Positions 33,426 through 42,958 of a stretch of DNA of 64,000 nucleotides are shown here, piece after piece. The position numbers and the translations under genes were made by a program. This stretch comes from Martinezella calliandrae (lineage in GTDB: Bacteria; Pseudomonadota; Alphaproteobacteria; Rhizobiales; Rhizobiaceae): contig NZ_JARFYN010000022.1 in assembly GCF_030272695.1 (NCBI RefSeq), positions 31,988-95,987 of the forward strand, given 5' to 3'. Each line of letters opens with the position of its first letter. Positions within the stretch are counted from its first letter, which is position 1. The notes under the pieces are model-generated. The model ran no database searches. It was given only the letters and a program-made list of their open reading frames with translations, and had not been told where the DNA came from.

Positions 33426-34016
33426 ATGCCGAGTAGCACTCAAGGCAACGTCAGGTCTCTTCAAGGCCTGACGGTGGTGTTCGTCGCCTTGTCCCTGGCG
33501 CTTTTTGCCTGGATATATGCCGGCTTTGCCACGGCTTTCCGCGACGCAGCCGCGGGACAGGAGATGCTGGATGCGCGCATTGGTGGCTACGAGCAGGAAG
33601 ATGTCGTCGCCATGCTGCGCTATCTCAAGGACCACCCCGATCCGGCGGCGATCCTGCATTCCATGTATCTTGGGCCGGGGCTGGTCTTTCCGCTGGTGTT
33701 GAGCGGCCTGTTGCTCTGCCTACTGCGGCTGGTCAAGCCGGGCGGCACTTTTTTCGGCCGGCCGATCCTGCCTGCGGTGGTCGCTCTGATTTTCCTGCTG
33801 CCGATCTTCTACGGCGTGTTGAACTATGCCGAAACAATTGCCGGCCTGCTGCTCTATCCGCCAGCCACACCGTCTGATGGCACCGTGACGCTGCTCGCGG
33901 GCCTGCTGCCGGTCATCGTGCGTCTAAAGTTCCTGTCGCTGGTCGTCACCATCATTCTGCTGGCTCGCTTCGCGATTCTTCGCTACCTGTCTCCGGACGG
34001 TTCCAAGCCGTCCTGA
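33426..34016 (+). CDS. Hypothetical integral membrane protein
   Basis: The 196-residue protein has four probable transmembrane helices, near residues 15-37, 80-100, 115-138 and 160-185. Between the first two lies a charged loop (RIGGYEQEDVVAMLRYLKDHPD). I do not recognise a family. It starts 3 bases after the guaB stop, suggesting cotranscription, but no functional tie to purine synthesis is visible. The N-terminal helix may act as an uncleaved anchor. Confidence 0.72.
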   Translation: MPSSTQGNVRSLQGLTVVFVALSLALFAWIYAGFATAFRDAAAGQEMLDARIGGYEQEDVVAMLRYLKDHPDPAAILHSMYLGPGLVFPLVLSGLLLCLLRLVKPGGTFFGRPILPAVVALIFLLPIFYGVLNYAETIAGLLLYPPATPSDGTVTLLAGLLPVIVRLKFLSLVVTIILLARFAILRYLSPDGSKPS

Positions 34017-34044
34017 ACGGCCGTTCCCGCCGTTCAGCAACCCC

Positions 34045-34150
34045 TAGAGCGGTTCAGCGTTTTACAGGTTCGCTTTCCCGCTCTATCGCTTTGTTTTTTT
34101 ATACAATTCCGGACGGAAATCTGCTTCGCACTTTTCGTGGAATTGCTCTA
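34045..34150. repeat. Rhizobial intergenic palindromic repeat upstream of the MAPEG gene
   Basis: The 106-base element starts TAGAGCGGTTC and ends GAATTGCTCTA, so the tips are inverted. It contains the recognisable segments CGCTCTATCGCTTTG-like, a poly-T tract and CAATTCCGGACGGAAA. Repeats of this pattern are widespread between genes in Rhizobium and relatives. It ends immediately before the AGGAG ribosome-binding site of the next gene. Confidence 0.65.
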
Positions 34151-34163
34151 AGGAGTTGGCGGC

Positions 34164-34586
34164 GTGACCGGCTATGAAATGTTCTGGCCCATGGTGGCCC
34201 ATGCGGTGCTTGTCTACATTCTTTACGCGCTGTTAGGCTTGCGCCGCCGGCGCGCGGTAAAGGCGGGCCTGATCAGGCAATCGCAGTTTCGCGAGAATTA
34301 TGCCGCTGATGAGCCGCTGGAAAGCTTGGTGGCGCGCAACAGCCTCGCCAATCAGTTCGAACTCCCTCTTCTTTTTCATGCTTGCTCGATCGCGCTGTTC
34401 GTCGCCCAGGCGGATAATCTGCCTGCTTTGATCCTGGCCTGGATCTTCGTTGTGTCCCGTTACGCCCATGCCTTCGTGCATGTCACCAGCAACAACCTGC
34501 GCTATCGCAGCCCGCTTTTCGCCATCGGCTATATTGCCCTTGGCGGCATGTGGGTCTGGCTTGCCGTCTGGATGGCATTCTCCTGA
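34164..34586 (+). CDS. MAPEG family membrane protein
   Basis: The 140-residue protein has four predicted helices and the MAPEG-family signature near residues 55-70 (ARNSLANQFELPLLFHA, where the ERxxxNxxE/NQFE pattern binds glutathione in eukaryotic relatives). YAHAFVHVTSNNLRYR is the typical third-helix segment. Bacterial members are mostly uncharacterised, although some have glutathione transferase activity. Translation starts at GTG 34164 behind AGGAG. The transcript leader would contain the preceding repeat. Confidence 0.85.
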   Translation: MTGYEMFWPMVAHAVLVYILYALLGLRRRRAVKAGLIRQSQFRENYAADEPLESLVARNSLANQFELPLLFHACSIALFVAQADNLPALILAWIFVVSRYAHAFVHVTSNNLRYRSPLFAIGYIALGGMWVWLAVWMAFS

Positions 34587-34734
34587 CCAGATTTGCGTTA
34601 CCACGGCAAACAACCTGCGGTAACGTATTTGTGTTCTTCGTTGACCGCCCCACTGCACTCTCTTGACCTATCTTGTCATCCGACGGCTTTGCTTGGGATG
34701 CAGGCTGCTGGGGAAAGAGGAGGAGGATATCGGA

Positions 34735-35616
34735 ATGGACGTCGATAAGCCCATCGTGACGCAGGCGATGATCAATGCCTACGACGAATATACGCATCTG
34801 ACGCTCGATCGGCGCAGCTTCATGGAAAAGCTGACGAAACTCACAGGCTCGGCTGGGGCCGCAGCCGCGATCGCACCGTTGCTTGCGGCCAACAAGGCGA
34901 GCGCCGAGATCGTTGCCGCCAATGATAGTCGTCTCGAGACGAAAGACGTTACCTATCCCGGCAGCACTGGTGAAATGAAAGGCTATCTTGCCCAGCCCAA
35001 GGGTGCCAGCGGCAAGCTTGGCGGCGTGATCATCATTCATGAAAATCGTGGCCTCAACCCGCATATCCGCGATATCGCTCGCCGTATCACGCTGGAAGGT
35101 TTCATAGCCCTGGCGCCGGATTTCCTCTCGCCGCTCGGCGGCACGCCGGAGGATGAGGACAAAGCACGCGATATGTTCAACAAGCTCGATCCGGCGCTGA
35201 CCGTCGCCAATGCCGAAGCGAGCCTGATCTTCCTTTCCAAGCTCGATGGCTCCAACGGCAAGGTCGGCGCGGTCGGCTTCTGCTGGGGAGGTGGTGTCAT
35301 CAATCGTTTCGCCACCAAATCACCTGAGCTGAAAGCCGGCGTTGCCTATTATGGAATGCAGCCCGCCGCTGCCGATGTGCCCAAAATCAAAGCCGCCCTG
35401 ATGCTGCATTATGCCGGCCTCGACGACCGCATCAATGCCGGTATCGATGCATATCGAAAAGAGCTGCAGGCCGGCGGTAAGACCTTCGAAATTTTCGTCT
35501 ATGACGGTGCCAACCACGCCTTCAACAACGATACGTCGGCTGCTCGCTACGACAAGAAAGCCGCCGATCTCGCCTGGGGCCGGACCGTCGATTTCCTGAA
35601 AAAGCACCTGGCCTAG
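34735..35616 (+). CDS. Dienelactone hydrolase family protein
   Basis: The 293-residue alpha/beta hydrolase has the nucleophile elbow GFCWGGG (Cys), the acid in GLDDR and catalytic His in DGANHAF, the Cys-Asp-His triad of dienelactone hydrolases. The first 60 residues contain a twin-arginine-like motif (DRRSFMEKLTKL) followed by an Ala-rich hydrophobic stretch, so export by Tat is likely despite about 25 residues before the motif. The ATG is behind GGAGGA. This fits the YghX-type secreted subgroup. Substrate unknown. Confidence 0.87.
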   Translation: MDVDKPIVTQAMINAYDEYTHLTLDRRSFMEKLTKLTGSAGAAAAIAPLLAANKASAEIVAANDSRLETKDVTYPGSTGEMKGYLAQPKGASGKLGGVIIIHENRGLNPHIRDIARRITLEGFIALAPDFLSPLGGTPEDEDKARDMFNKLDPALTVANAEASLIFLSKLDGSNGKVGAVGFCWGGGVINRFATKSPELKAGVAYYGMQPAAADVPKIKAALMLHYAGLDDRINAGIDAYRKELQAGGKTFEIFVYDGANHAFNNDTSAARYDKKAADLAWGRTVDFLKKHLA

Positions 35617-35806
35617 CGGCTGACGGCGAAGGATTGGACGCGATGACGGCGGAGAGCCATCCGCCCGCCGCCGTCGCTTATCGCGACCGTATCAATCCAT
35701 AACACTTAAAATTGAACTTTTCCCATTTACGCGCATTGAACAAGCGTGTGGCATAAACCGGCACACGCCCCGGCGTTGTTCCGAGTGATAATGAAATGGG
35801 AAATGA

Positions 35807-36445
35807 ATGAGCCCGGAAACACCCGACCGCATCAAATTCCGCAAGCAGCCCAAACAGGAGCGCAGCATCCATCGTGTCGATGTCATTCTGTCGGCCGCTG
35901 CACAACTGATTGCCGAAAAAGGCGTCAGCGCCATGACAATGACGGAGCTTGCCACTGCAGCCGGCGTACCGATAGGGTCCGTGTACCAATATTTCCCCGA
36001 GAAGGCCGCGATCGTGACAGCTCTGTTCGATCGCCATGCCGTTATCGTCCAACAAAAGACGAGGGAAGTATTCGCCGTCGTGAAATCGCTCGATCACGCC
36101 GTCGATCTCGTCTGCGGCATGATCGATTGGTACTATCGCGAGTTTCGCGGTGATCCGACCTATATGGGTGTCTGGCTCGGGACGGAGATGGATCAAGATC
36201 TCCTGCGGCTGAACATCGAGCATAGCAACCGTGTCGCCGAAATCTTCCTGGAGGGCATCGAGGCCTATACCCCGATCGGCAGTCAAATCGACCTGCAGGC
36301 CCGCAGCCAGCTCTTCAGCCACCTCATCGGCGCCTCCGTCCGCCTCGCGATCATGAACGAAAAAAGCCTCGCCATCCGCATGCTCAACGAATGGAAGCAG
36401 GTGATCCGCGCGACACTGTTTGCCGAGCCCGGCAATAGGCACTAG
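35807..36445 (+). CDS. TetR/AcrR family transcriptional regulator
   Basis: The 212-residue regulator has a classic HTH (MTELATAAGVPIGSVYQYFPEK, in parts, residues about 45-66). The C-terminal domain resembles TetR_C groups with a conserved tail (LINEWKQVIR-like). It stands alone between the dienelactone hydrolase gene and a convergent LysR gene; no target is obvious. The GC-rich hairpin-prone stretch just after the hydrolase gene probably terminates the previous transcript. Confidence 0.88.
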   Translation: MSPETPDRIKFRKQPKQERSIHRVDVILSAAAQLIAEKGVSAMTMTELATAAGVPIGSVYQYFPEKAAIVTALFDRHAVIVQQKTREVFAVVKSLDHAVDLVCGMIDWYYREFRGDPTYMGVWLGTEMDQDLLRLNIEHSNRVAEIFLEGIEAYTPIGSQIDLQARSQLFSHLIGASVRLAIMNEKSLAIRMLNEWKQVIRATLFAEPGNRH

Positions 36446-36477
36446 GTAAGCTATTCCTTATTGCCTAGGCCTCAGCG

Positions 36478-37431
36478 TCACCAGCCCGGCAGAATATGTC
36501 CGGCGCGCAGGCGCGGATAGTAGCGGGTAAAGCTTTTCACATCGCCATCGAGATCGTCATCGACCGCCGCTGGTGTGATGTTATCCAGGCAGGCGGAGAT
36601 ATGGGCGGTGATGGCATTCATCAGCGATACCGAAAGGCCCGGCCGCTTCATGATGCCGATCTGCACCGGCGGCAGCGGCGGGAAGCCGTCTGCCTGGCTC
36701 AGGACCTTCATGCCGGTGCGAAGTGCCGATTCCGGCATGACCGATACCGCCATGCCAGCAAGGACCGCAGCGGCAACCACCGTACAGGACCAGCTGGTAA
36801 ACAGGATCTGGTAGTCTCGGCCGCCGGCATCGAGCGCCGAGCACGCAAGTTGCCGCCACTGACAGTCACGCCTCCCGACGGCAAGCGGAATCGGTGCATC
36901 GTCGCGCAGTGGATGATTGGCCGAGCCGACCCAGCAAAGCGGCTCCGTGCGCACGACATCAGACATTCTCTCGCGCGGATTATGGGTGACAAGCGCGATA
37001 TCGAGCTCGCCGCGATGCATGCGTTCGGCCAGATCAACCGAGGGCTCGCAAACTATATAGAGCTCGACATTCGGATGCGTCTTGGCGAAGCGGCCGATGA
37101 TCTCGGGCATATAGCGGTCGGCATAATCGTCCGGCGTTCCGATGCGCAGCGTGCCCTCGAGCCTGTTGTCGTCGAAAGCAGCGATCGCTTCATTGTTCAG
37201 GCGGATAATGCGGCGCGCATAGTTGAGCAGCTTCTCGCCTTCCGCGGTCAGCCGGTTGCCGCGGCCGTCCTTGATGAATAGCTGTTTGCCTACTCGTTCT
37301 TCCAGCCGGCGCATCTGCATGGAGACCGCCGATTGCGTCTTGAATACCCGATCGGCAGCTTTGGTGAAGCTGCCCGAATCCACAATGGCGATGAAGGTCT
37401 GCAACTGATCAATATCAAGCGGCGCGGCCAT
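36478..37431 (-). CDS. LysR family transcriptional regulator
   Basis: The 317-residue regulator has an HTH at residues about 5-62 (LDIDQLQTFIAIVDSGSFTKAADRVFKTQSAVSMQMRRLEE, in parts). A LysR substrate-binding domain with TLRIGTPDDYADRYMPEIIGRF follows. It is divergent from the DUF1127 gene at 37630; an AT-rich palindrome lies 22 bases before its start codon. The target is unknown. Confidence 0.9.
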   Translation of the reverse strand: MAAPLDIDQLQTFIAIVDSGSFTKAADRVFKTQSAVSMQMRRLEERVGKQLFIKDGRGNRLTAEGEKLLNYARRIIRLNNEAIAAFDDNRLEGTLRIGTPDDYADRYMPEIIGRFAKTHPNVELYIVCEPSVDLAERMHRGELDIALVTHNPRERMSDVVRTEPLCWVGSANHPLRDDAPIPLAVGRRDCQWRQLACSALDAGGRDYQILFTSWSCTVVAAAVLAGMAVSVMPESALRTGMKVLSQADGFPPLPPVQIGIMKRPGLSVSLMNAITAHISACLDNITPAAVDDDLDGDVKSFTRYYPRLRAGHILPGW

Positions 37432-37452
37432 GATCTCACCTATAAAGGAGTT

Positions 37453-37464
37453 TGATAATTATCA
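37453..37464. promoter_or_regulatory. AT-rich palindrome upstream of the LysR gene
   Basis: TGATAATTATCA is a perfect 12-bp palindrome with the T-N11-A spacing type bound by LysR proteins nearby. It is a candidate autoregulatory site; this is inferred from position only. Confidence 0.35.
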
Positions 37465-37629
37465 TTAGAAACATTCGTTGGACTGATCAATAGGGCTTTG
37501 GCATCTTCCTAATGCAAATCAGCATACCAACCGGCAGACCTCCTACCGAATTCCTCCCAACCACGCTCCTTCTTCGGTTCTCCGGGAAGGGGCATGGCTA
37601 GCGTGTGCCTGAACGAAAGGACCATTGAA

Positions 37630-37929
37630 ATGCGCACGACAGATCGGACACTACATCTCGGCCACGCAAGGCCGTCGCTGCCTTTGACGGCACGCCTGAC
37701 GCTTGCTTTCGATAAGATGGCATCCGTCTGGCGCGTAATCCGCAATCGCCGCGAGATCAATTATCTGAATGAGCTGAACGACTACCAACTGATGGACATC
37801 GGTTTGACGCGCCTTGACGTCGAATCTGCGCTCAACACCTCGACCTTCTTCGAGGACCCGTCCAGCTATCTAACCAACTCTGCGCGTCGTCGCATGCGCT
37901 TCCTCGGCCTCAACAACTTCCGTCGTTGA
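37630..37929 (+). CDS. Small DUF1127 (YjiS-like) protein
   Basis: The 99-residue protein carries the arginine-rich DUF1127 motif: VWRVIRNRREINYLNELNDYQLMDIGLTRLDVE (in parts, residues about 33-65), where L-x-D-I-G-L-x-R is diagnostic. Small DUF1127 proteins in Agrobacterium and Rhodobacter influence phosphate and sRNA metabolism through this domain; the role here is unknown. The ATG is behind AAAGGA. It has its own terminator. Confidence 0.88.
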   Translation: MRTTDRTLHLGHARPSLPLTARLTLAFDKMASVWRVIRNRREINYLNELNDYQLMDIGLTRLDVESALNTSTFFEDPSSYLTNSARRRMRFLGLNNFRR

Positions 37930-37980
37930 GGGCGATTAATCGTTTCCCCGCAGGGTGATAGCCAATAAGCCCTGCCTCTT

Positions 37981-38017
37981 ACCCGGTGTTCGGCTCAGTA
38001 CCGACACCGGGTTTTTT
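37981..38017 (+). terminator. Rho-independent terminator of the DUF1127 gene
   Basis: ACCCGGTGT (37981-37989) pairs with ACACCGGGT (38004-38012), with extra pairing inside the loop, followed by TTTTTC. It lies 52 bases after the stop codon. Confidence 0.85.
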
Positions 38018-38107
38018 CTTTTGGCAGCGCGGAAAGACGATCGGGGAAATTGCCATGTCTTTCGAATGCCTTATGTTACGACCGAGCTAAATCCGGAGGC
38101 TGTGATA

Positions 38108-38674
38108 GTGGCGACAGTGGTGCTTTTCCATTCCGTTTACGGGCTGTGCCCTCTTGAACTGGACGCCGTCGAGCGCCTGCAGGCAGCGGGGCATGAGGCG
38201 TTCGCGCCGGATCTCTACGACGGCTGGGTCGCCAGCTCGATCGACGAAGGCTTCGAATTGAAGGATGAGATTGGCTGGGCGACCATCTGCGAACGGGCCG
38301 AATGGGCGATGGCGGGCCTGCCGCCGTCAACGGTTCTCGGTGGCTTCTCCATGGGCGCGGCTGTTGCGGCAAGTCTTTGGCCGATGCGGCCCCAGGCCGC
38401 CGGCATGCTTTTCATTCATAGCATCGCCCAAATCTCGGAAAACGCGCGAAAGGGCTTGCCGGTGCAGGTCCATCTTGCCGATCCGGATCGTTTCGAGCCT
38501 GCGGAGGATGTTGCTCGCTGGCGGTCCTTAGCCGAACGATCACAGATCGCGGCCGATCTCTTCACCTACCCGGGCGCTGGCCATCTCTATACCGATCCCA
38601 GCCTGCCCGACCACGATGCCAAGGCGGCCGATCTCACATGGAGCCGCGTCATCCGCTTCCTCGATACACTCTAA
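38108..38674 (+). CDS. Dienelactone hydrolase family protein (short form)
   Basis: The 188-residue alpha/beta hydrolase begins VATVVLFHSVYGLCP. The nucleophile position is in LGGFSMGAAVA (Ser, not Cys) and the catalytic His in GAGHLYTD. The Ser in the elbow points to an esterase rather than a classical Cys dienelactone hydrolase. GTG 38108 is chosen because GGAGG lies 8 bases upstream; a longer frame begins at 37955 inside the terminator. It stands alone between the terminator and the ABC-F gene. Confidence 0.8.
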   Translation: MATVVLFHSVYGLCPLELDAVERLQAAGHEAFAPDLYDGWVASSIDEGFELKDEIGWATICERAEWAMAGLPPSTVLGGFSMGAAVAASLWPMRPQAAGMLFIHSIAQISENARKGLPVQVHLADPDRFEPAEDVARWRSLAERSQIAADLFTYPGAGHLYTDPSLPDHDAKAADLTWSRVIRFLDTL

Positions 38675-38805
38675 ACTGGCCTTGAACCGAAGCCGATCGT
38701 CACCTAGACTACCGACCATCAGTCGTTCCAACAGGATGTGTGCCAGAATGGATTCCAACCCGATCACAACGCCAATTTGCTTTGTAACCGGGGAATACCA
38801 TATCT

Positions 38806-40413
38806 ATGCTTGCATCCATCATCCTGTCCAATCTCTCGTGGTCCACGCCTGACGGCCGATCGCTTTTCTCAAATCTTGATCTGACTTTCGGCGCCGAGCG
38901 CACCGGCTTCGTCGGCCGCAACGGTGTTGGCAAGACCACCCTTCTCAAACTCATTGCCGGTGAGCTGCAGCCTCGGTCCGGGGCGGTATCTTTCGGCGGC
39001 AGTCTCGGCATTCTGCGCCAAAGCGTTCGAGTGGAGCCGGACGAAACTGTCGCTGATCTGTTCCAGGCGAGCGGAGCGCTGGCTACTCTCCGTCGGGCCG
39101 AGGCGGGTGAGGCAACAGCCGAGGAACTTGCTTCAGCGGACTGGACACTGGAAACGCGTATCGCTTCCGCTCTCGATCGTGCCGGGCTCGATGCAGCGCC
39201 CGGCACACTTCTCGCCGCGCTATCTGGCGGACAGCGCACGCGCGCCGGCCTTGCCGCACTGATCTTCGCCGAACCAGATTTTCTCGTTCTGGACGAGCCG
39301 ACGAACAATCTGGATCGCGAGGGCCGCGAAGCCGTGATCGAGTTGCTTGCGAACTGGCGGGCCGGCGCAATCGTCGTCAGCCACGACCGGGAATTGCTCG
39401 ACACTGTGGATGCCATCGTCGAACTGACCTCGCTCGGTGCCACGCGCTATGGCGGCAACTGGAGCCAGTATCGCGAGCGCAAGGCCCTCGAACTTGCGGC
39501 CGCCGAACACGATCTCGCCGATGCCGAAAAGCGCGTTGTCGAGGTTGCCCGCCGTGCACAGGCAACGGTGGAACGGCAAGCGCGACGCGATGGCACCGGC
39601 AAGAGGAATGCCGCCAAGGGCGGCACACCGCGCATCATGCTAGGCGGGCTGAAGGAGCGGAGCGAAATGACGGGGGGCGAAAATACCCGCCTTGCCGAAC
39701 GTCGGCGCACGCAGGCGCTTGAAGACGCCGCCGCCGCCCGCGGGCGCATCGAAATCCTCCAGCCTCTGTCGGTCAAGCTTCCGTCGACCGGACTGCCGGC
39801 GAACAAGGTCGTTCTGAAGATCGACAGCGCGACGGCTGGCTATCATCCCGGCCAGCCGATCATCAGCGATCTCTCTTTTGAGATCATTGGGCCGGAGCGC
39901 ATTGCCCTTGCCGGGCCGAACGGTTCGGGCAAGACGACGCTCCTGGCGCTTATCTCCGGAGTGTTGCAGCCGTGGGCCGGGACTATCCGCATCATGACCG
40001 CGGTTTCCATTCTCGACCAACAGGTAAGTCTTCTCGATCCGTCGCTCTCGATCCGCGACAATTTCCGGCGGATGAACCCGCTGGCGGATGAAAATGCCTG
40101 CCGGGCAGCGCTTGCCCGGTTCATGTTCAGGGCCGACGCGGCGCTTCAGATCGTGTCCACGCTAAGTGGCGGGCAGTTGCTGCGCGCCGGTCTCGCCTGC
40201 GTCCTGGGCGGATCGACGCCACCGTCGCTCCTGATCCTCGACGAGCCGACAAATCATCTCGATATCGATTCGATCGCCGTAGTCGAGGCGGGCTTGCGCG
40301 CATATGACGGCGCGCTCCTGGTTGTTAGTCACGATGAGGTGTTTTTGGAGGGTATCAAGATAACCGGCCGGCTCGAATTGTCTCCGCGGCAGGCTATCGA
40401 GGCTACGGAATAA
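38806..40413 (+). CDS. ABC-F family ATP-binding protein
   Basis: The 535-residue protein has two ABC ATPase domains in one chain and no membrane part. Walker A motifs are GRNGVGKTTLLKL and GPNGSGKTTLLAL. Signatures are LSGGQRTRAGL and LSGGQLLRAGL, and Walker B motifs are FLVLDEPTNNLD and LLILDEPTNHLD, the last two being hallmarks of ABC-F. The linker (about 225-320) is rich in Ala, Glu and Arg as expected. ABC-F proteins act on the ribosome; resistance or translation-rescue roles vary by subgroup, which I cannot assign. Confidence 0.92.
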   Translation: MLASIILSNLSWSTPDGRSLFSNLDLTFGAERTGFVGRNGVGKTTLLKLIAGELQPRSGAVSFGGSLGILRQSVRVEPDETVADLFQASGALATLRRAEAGEATAEELASADWTLETRIASALDRAGLDAAPGTLLAALSGGQRTRAGLAALIFAEPDFLVLDEPTNNLDREGREAVIELLANWRAGAIVVSHDRELLDTVDAIVELTSLGATRYGGNWSQYRERKALELAAAEHDLADAEKRVVEVARRAQATVERQARRDGTGKRNAAKGGTPRIMLGGLKERSEMTGGENTRLAERRRTQALEDAAAARGRIEILQPLSVKLPSTGLPANKVVLKIDSATAGYHPGQPIISDLSFEIIGPERIALAGPNGSGKTTLLALISGVLQPWAGTIRIMTAVSILDQQVSLLDPSLSIRDNFRRMNPLADENACRAALARFMFRADAALQIVSTLSGGQLLRAGLACVLGGSTPPSLLILDEPTNHLDIDSIAVVEAGLRAYDGALLVVSHDEVFLEGIKITGRLELSPRQAIEATE

Positions 40414-40627
40414 GTAAAACAAGCTGTTGGTAGCAACTGATTTTCGGCTCCGGTTTTTGGCCGTAACCACCACCTCCCGGCGGAATGCCGCCACACTTGT
40501 TACTCCCACCTGTTCGACTCCCGATGCCAGACTATTTCATGACCAATAGCGAGCAATGCGCAGCCATTGGAACCGCGCTTCGGTGACGAGGCGCGAATAT
40601 TCGCCCAAAATAGGAGGTTTCAAAGCC

Positions 40628-41425
40628 ATGACTATATCAACCGAGAACGGACGGAAAGACGGACGGCCTGCCATGCACACACCACCGGTCGTGTCGGCGC
40701 AAGCGTGGGAAGCGGCCCGGCGGGGGTTACTCGTGAAGGAAAAGGCCCAGACCCGCGCCCGTGACGCTTTGGCCGCCGAGCGCCGGCGAATGCCATGGAT
40801 GGCGGTGGAGAAGACCTATGCGTTCGAGGGGCCCGCGGGTAAGGTCAGTCTGCTCGACCTCTTCGAAGGTCGGCGTCAGCTTATCGTCTACCGCGCCTTC
40901 TTCGAGCCGGGCGTATTCGGCTGGCCCGACCATGCCTGCCGGGGCTGTTCCATGGTGGCTGACCAGGTCGCTCATCTCGCCCACCTTAATGCCCGTGACA
41001 CCACCCTCGTTTTCGTCTCGCGTGCACCTCGAGCGGACATCGTGCGGCTGAAGGCTAAGATGGGCTGGGAAGGTATACCCTGGTTCACTATCACGGACAG
41101 CTTCGACGCCGACTTCGATGTGGACGAGTGGCACGGCACCAACGTGTTCTACCGCGACGGCGACCGCGTGTTCCGCACCTACTTCATCAACAACCGCGGC
41201 GACGAGCAGATGGGTGGTACCTGGAACTACCTCGACATTACGCCGCTGGGCCGGCAGGAGCTCTGGGAGGAATCGCCCGAGGGCTATCCTCAGACCCCGA
41301 CCTACAAGTGGTGGAACTGGCACGATAGCTACGCCGCAGACGCCGTACCCGATAAGAAGTGGGTTGAGGTGTCGGATGCTGGGGAGGCGGCGTTTCGCAA
41401 CCAAGACGCGGCCACGAGTCGATGA
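40628..41425 (+). CDS. DUF899 (thioredoxin-like) family protein
   Basis: The 265-residue protein is a DUF899 member, a thioredoxin-fold family. It shows YAFEGPAGKVSLLDLFEGRRQLIVYRAFFEP (in parts), then the CxxC-like CRGCSMVAD and the SRAPRADIVRLKAKMGW segment, all characteristic. The CRGC pair may be redox-active. The ATG has GGAGG at 11 bases. The function is not established. It converges on the MFS gene. Confidence 0.88.
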   Translation: MTISTENGRKDGRPAMHTPPVVSAQAWEAARRGLLVKEKAQTRARDALAAERRRMPWMAVEKTYAFEGPAGKVSLLDLFEGRRQLIVYRAFFEPGVFGWPDHACRGCSMVADQVAHLAHLNARDTTLVFVSRAPRADIVRLKAKMGWEGIPWFTITDSFDADFDVDEWHGTNVFYRDGDRVFRTYFINNRGDEQMGGTWNYLDITPLGRQELWEESPEGYPQTPTYKWWNWHDSYAADAVPDKKWVEVSDAGEAAFRNQDAATSR

Positions 41426-41578
41426 GCCAGACCGGCTCCTGCGGATCCGATAGCCGGACACGGCCGGTCTGAGTGGTCCGCGACCGGACGCAGCGATATT
41501 CCGCGCTGCGGCCGGCCGCCATATCTGGGAATTGCGCGACAAACCCCGATGTCAGAGTTGATGGAAAGCGGCCGTCCG

Positions 41579-42835
41579 CTAGGAAACCGGCTCACAAGCA
41601 CGTCGATCGAGAAAAGCTACGCAACATGCCGCAAACAATGCGAGCGAAGCCGACGCGAGCATCATGATTAATAGCGCATAAGTTGTATTTGACCGAGCAA
41701 GAAACAGACCGGCGATCGCGCCTATGAGCGCTCCTCCAGCGAGTCTCATTGCAGCAGACAGGCCCGCAGCGGTGCCGGCAAGATCGGGGCGCACCGACAG
41801 CACGCCCGTATTGGCGGCAGGCATGGTCAGCCCATTACCAATGCCGATGAACATGCAGGGTCCAAAGAATGCAAGAACGAGAGCGGTGCCCGACATCGAG
41901 AGAGCCAGTCCAACCAAGAGCCCCGTGCATGTGAAAATGCGCGCGAGGATGAGGATGGTGCTCAGCGCATTTCGCGAGGTATAGCGACCAGCCAGATAGC
42001 TACCCAGGATGAAGCCGGCGGGTACCAGTCCCATGTAGAAGCCCAGTGTCGCACTTGATCCGCCGAGCGACTGGGCAAATGCCAAAGGCGCACCTCCCAG
42101 GAAGATATAAAGCGTTCCCATGGAGCAGGCCATGCACAACGTATAGGCCCAGAATCGCGCCGAGCTAAGGAGTCGCGCATAGGAGATGAAGTAGTTCGCA
42201 ACCGGTCTCGATGCGCGCGGCGCGGTTTCCCACAGTTCGCGCACGCACAAAACGAGGACAGCCGTACCAAGGATAGCCATGACAATGAACACCGCCCGCC
42301 ATCCGAATAGACCATCCAACAATCCCCCAAACAGGGGGCCGACCATGGGGGCAATCGCCCATCCCATGGAGGCGTAGCCAATTCTGCTTGCCGCTCCGCC
42401 TTCGCCTGATGTTTCCGTGACAACGACGAGGGCCACGGAAAAACAGGCACCGATCGACGCTTGCATCGCTCGAAAGACGAGGAAAACGTCGATATTGGCG
42501 GCAAACGCGCAGCCAACCGACGCGACGATGAAAATGGAGACAGCGATCAATGCGACCGGCCTACGCCCATAACGATCCGATAGTGTACCAGCGACGACTT
42601 CTATCAGGGCGGTAACGATTGTATAGCCGGCAACCGTAAGGTTGACGAGCGCGTAATCGGCGTGGAAAGTACCGGCAATCTTTGGCAGCGACGGCAGGAT
42701 CATGTTCACTGGCAGCACGGACAGTGCCGACAGCAAGATGAGGGTTGTTAGTCGGGGTGGCGCGCTCCTCGAAGCTGCGGCTGCTTTTTTGGTGATTTGC
42801 GTGTGCGACGTATGAATGGGGTTATCGCTGGTCAT
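41579..42835 (-). CDS. MFS transporter, Bcr/CflA-type multidrug efflux
   Basis: The 418-residue protein has 12 predicted helices. Motif A (GTLSDRYGRRPVALIAVS) follows helix 2, and SVLPVNMILPSLPKIAGTF in helix 1 is typical of the Bcr/CflA (DHA1) family. Members export bicyclomycin, chloramphenicol or amino acids such as cysteine. The gene lies 68 bases downstream of a terminator hairpin that follows an 18-codon leader peptide rich in Leu, Val and Ile. This suggests attenuation by branched-chain amino acid supply, or a promoter captured from an ilv-type operon. Confidence 0.9.
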   Translation of the reverse strand: MTSDNPIHTSHTQITKKAAAASRSAPPRLTTLILLSALSVLPVNMILPSLPKIAGTFHADYALVNLTVAGYTIVTALIEVVAGTLSDRYGRRPVALIAVSIFIVASVGCAFAANIDVFLVFRAMQASIGACFSVALVVVTETSGEGGAASRIGYASMGWAIAPMVGPLFGGLLDGLFGWRAVFIVMAILGTAVLVLCVRELWETAPRASRPVANYFISYARLLSSARFWAYTLCMACSMGTLYIFLGGAPLAFAQSLGGSSATLGFYMGLVPAGFILGSYLAGRYTSRNALSTILILARIFTCTGLLVGLALSMSGTALVLAFFGPCMFIGIGNGLTMPAANTGVLSVRPDLAGTAAGLSAAMRLAGGALIGAIAGLFLARSNTTYALLIMMLASASLALFAACCVAFLDRRACEPVS

Positions 42836-42902
42836 GGTCTCGTCCGTTTTGTCAGTGGGATTTTGTGAAAGTCCGACGAGGCGCAGCCCGAAATCCTGGC
42901 AT

Positions 42903-42926
42903 AAAAAAAGGCCCCGTCAGGAGCCT
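42903..42926 (-). terminator. Intrinsic terminator of the leader-peptide attenuator
   Basis: On the minus strand AGGCTCC pairs with GGGGCCT (7 bp, one G-U) around TGAC and is followed by seven Ts. It lies between the leader peptide stop and the MFS start. Upstream, CGCGCATGGG and CCCATGCGCG (42972-42981 and 42933-42942) form a 10-bp alternative hairpin overlapping the leader coding region. Confidence 0.75.
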
Positions 42927-42958
42927 GCTTACCGCGCATGGGTGCTTTCGCCGGACAG

